A stretch of 64,000 bases of DNA, from contig JAZARR010000260.1 of assembly GCA_037389465.1 (NCBI GenBank), forward strand, positions 754,501-818,500. Direction: 5' to 3'. Of the stretch, positions 61,678-64,000 are shown in pieces. A program made the position numbers and the translations under genes. Origin of the DNA: Baylisascaris procyonis (Eukaryota > Nematoda > Chromadorea > Rhabditida > Ascarididae). A model generated the notes under the pieces. That model ran no database searches. It was not told the DNA's origin and saw nothing but the letters and a program-made list of their open reading frames with translations. How positions within the stretch are numbered: position 1 is the first letter of the stretch; each line of letters begins with the position of its first letter.

Positions 61678-61899
61678 CGCGAAGAAGTGCTTTCAAAATC
61701 CCGGAAAGAATTTCGCAGGTATAGAGAATGCTTGCTGAACAGACAATAATTTCCTCCCGAGATGCCTTCTAACTGTTTTGGTGGCAAAACCGGCAATCCA
61801 CGAAAATATTATAGCCTCCTCGTTATGCACCGAACCATGTACACCAGTGCGTCAAGCAAATAATCAACTTCTCGCTCTCAAGCACTGACGTTTTCGATG

Positions 61900-63215
61900 T
61901 AGGTCACGAATGGTCTCATGGTGTCAAGAACAGGTAATCTACTCCCGTCGTGAGCGTAATGAATGTCACGCGAAGCCAGCCACTCAAAACCGTGTTAAAA
62001 TTCGTCCATCCGGAGCTGAGATATTTTCTTCGACAGTTTATACTGTGCGTAGCATGACGTGCGGCGATGCCGTGCGCACATACTCAGTCTGCGCTGCAAC
62101 GCAGAATTATTTTCACTTCACTCGTATTATGCTGCCTATAATATTCAAAAACATGCAAACTAAGCTCTCATTGCGAGTGATATAGCCCAGCGAGTCTCTG
62201 CCTCCTCTTAATTACGGATATTTGCCTGAAACATAACGAACAGAGAGAATATGCATACTTTGATGATCAGCTCATCAAGTTCTATCGTGTGAAACCGAAA
62301 TCATCGGAATAGGAGACAAAAACCATTTTTCGTCGCCTATTTCTGCTCGGGCGGTAATCCATATACCATCCGAGAGGTCTTGGCAAGCTGATCACAAATC
62401 AAAGAACCGTTTCACATGTGATCCCCAAAATCTCAAAACTCGAGATTTCAGAAATTCTAGCCGGTCGGTTCGGTTTTCAATTAATTTCTGGAAATGCAAC
62501 AAACTATACATCGTTCGATAGAACCTTCGAAGTTGCATTGAAGAATGCAAGTGGTAGCTCCACTAGTCTAACAGCTGCCGAGAAAAAAATTCGCCAATAT
62601 CAATTACGGTACATTTATATAGAAACTCCAACATTCGTGCGCTCATAATTTCCTCATTTTCATCTATAACCGCAAGCAGTGCTAACATTTGTAATCAGCG
62701 CGTCAAGCTTTATCGTTTCATACCAAATTCATCAAAATCGGACACTAAAATTTTTTTCCAAAGTTTTCCTGTACTACACTCTGAGGATCGAAAAAATACA
62801 ATTTTTGGGATTTTTTTCTCGGCTCCGGTTTGGCCGTAGGTGGTCGCCTACACATCTTTTGAGAGCTAATGAGAAATCTGGAGGCTGTTTTTGTCCATAT
62901 CGAATACCAGCTGAGAATCAGAATCACTAAAATTTAAAAAACCGAAATTTCTGGAATTCTACTCGGTCGAATCGGTTTTCAACTTTTGCTTCGAAATATA
63001 ATAAACTATATATCATTTGATAGAACATTCTAAGTTGTATTGAAAGAAAGAAACCATAACTCTATAGGCCTAACCGTTGCCGAGAAAAAATTCCGAAATC
63101 TCAATCACAGTACATTTCTAAGGAATGTGAAACATCCCAGCAGCAACAGTTTTCTCATTTTCACGGAAAACTGCAAACAATGCGAGTGCTTGTAATCAGC
63201 TCATCGAGTTCTATC

Positions 63216-63217
<2 letters not shown>
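61900..63217. repeat. Degenerate 430-500-bp repeat units
   Basis: Marker phrases recur in order. ATCAGCTCATCAAGTTCTAT occurs near 62262, with variants near 62694 and 63195. A block around TCGGTTTTCAA ... GATAGAAC at 62460-62540 recurs at 62960-63030. GCCGAGAAAAAAATTC at 62577 recurs near 63075. Units are about 430 and 500 bases long and have diverged. The part at 61910-62200 (GCGTAGCATGACGTGCGGCG) seems to be the truncated start of another unit. The open frames here are by-products of the repeat. Confidence 0.75.

Positions 63218-63282
<65 letters not shown>
63218..63282. repeat. (TA)n microsatellite
   Basis: About 64 bases of TA repeats, ending the degenerate repeat array exactly after the phrase TCTATCGTTTA. 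Confidence 0.95.
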
Positions 63283-63286
<4 letters not shown>

Positions 63287-64000
63287 CTGATTCGTGGTTT
63301 ACGAGATTACGGGATCATTCGCTGCGGTCATTCAAATTCCAAACGAAAAAGCGTTAAAGCAACTTTTATCGCAACGACGCCGCATGGGAAATCCACAGCA
63401 TCAGCAATTGCATGATATATTCACTGACTCAGCCCACAGCTTCGTTTTGAGTATTTTTATGCGATAGTCTACACGCCTTTTCTCGCTGGCATCTTTGTGC
63501 AGAATGACCGATTCACTTAGGCGAAACTCATCGTAGTGATGTTTTCCATGACCATGCAAGCTCCTAACGATCTTTGCACTCCATAGTTCCATCATAGGCT
63601 TAAGTTTCATCAGGGTTTGTTTTTATGATGAGACAAAAGGGTGGATTGAAACCATCGCTTAATAACCCTCAGCAATTGTTATGCGTCAGTACACGTACCA
63701 ATTTCACGTATTGGAAACACCGTAAGGTGCATTTAAGAAAGTAAATATTTGAACAGCAATTACCGACAATTGGAGCAACCAAAAAACTTTATGCGATTGT
63801 TTATTGGCCGAATGTTGTCGAAAAGTAGCTCAGAACGTGCCGCATAAAATAGGTGCGAGGATTCGATTCGATTCAAGTCCATCTGCAATGGTTGGTGAGC
63901 TGTTATGAATCGGTTCGATCATGGCGAATGATAACCGGAAGTTCTGATGAGTGTCGCTCGCCATTACACTCACTTCACTTCGAAATCGGTCGTTTTCATA
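63283..64000. other. Unassigned right edge
   Basis: More balanced composition than the AT-rich parts. A - strand frame at 63401-63610 (from MKLKPMMELWSAKIVRSL) is open for 69 codons without a recognised domain. It could belong to a gene extending past the window, including missing UGT exons, but nothing supports that directly. Confidence 0.25.

Noticed and set aside
61910..62648. + strand frames of 76-91 codons
   Set aside because: They fall inside the degenerate repeat units and change with them, so they are by-products of the repeat.
1..64000. tRNA, snRNA, spliced-leader RNA and CRISPR arrays
   Set aside because: Scanned by eye for tRNA T-loop motifs (GGTTCGAATC type), the U6 core and the canonical SL1 sequence, and for regularly spaced direct repeats; none found. 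A covariance-model search would be decisive.

Overview
This is a eukaryotic window, most likely from a parasitic nematode of the spirurid/filarial type. That placement is inferred from AT-rich DNA with many (TA)n and poly-T tracts, genes split into short exons by AT-rich introns of about 0.1-1.6 kb with TTTCAG-type acceptors, an SXP/RAL-2 family secreted protein (nematode-specific), and metazoan families encoded in many small exons. There is no sign of operon-like bacterial genes, rRNA, tRNA or CRISPR. Most genes were found by joining exons by hand at splice sites with matching phase, because single long ORFs are rare here.

Layout. 1-10.6 kb: a complete nine-exon SLC19-type vitamin transporter on the + strand, with a 152-bp near-perfect palindrome in its last intron and a possible upstream leader exon. 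10.6-33 kb: an AT-rich, gene-poor stretch with microsatellites, minisatellites, a retrotransposon tail, several hairpins, and one candidate two-exon secreted peptide gene on the - strand (14.3-15.3 kb). Two less AT-rich islands (20.6-21.7 and 30.7-31.1 kb) look coding-like but were not identified. 33.2-47.5 kb: a less AT-rich block holding a long multi-exon + strand gene whose last exons read as ASH/PapD-like beta-sandwich repeats typical of SPD-2/CEP192. It carries a GC-AG intron, a 30-nt micro-exon, a possible membrane-anchored alternative end, and two copies of a 270-bp repeat in its introns. Two further coding exons at 46.8-47.5 kb are either its 3' end or a separate gene. 48.4-48.7 kb: a Merlin/IS1595-like transposase remnant. 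51.6-54.2 kb: a complete three-exon SXP/RAL-2 gene whose second intron is unusually rich in coding-like islands. 55.7-59.3 kb: the C-terminal five exons of a UDP-glycosyltransferase on the - strand, with the N-terminal part not found. 60-64 kb: repeats, including about 1 kb of degenerate 430-500-bp units.

The recognised genes are unrelated in function: vitamin uptake, centrosome assembly, a secreted nematode protein and detoxification or conjugation. No single pathway unites them. The most novel-looking items are the candidate secreted peptide precursor, the possible membrane-tail isoform of the SPD-2-like gene, and a cluster of three adjacent hairpins at 29 kb.
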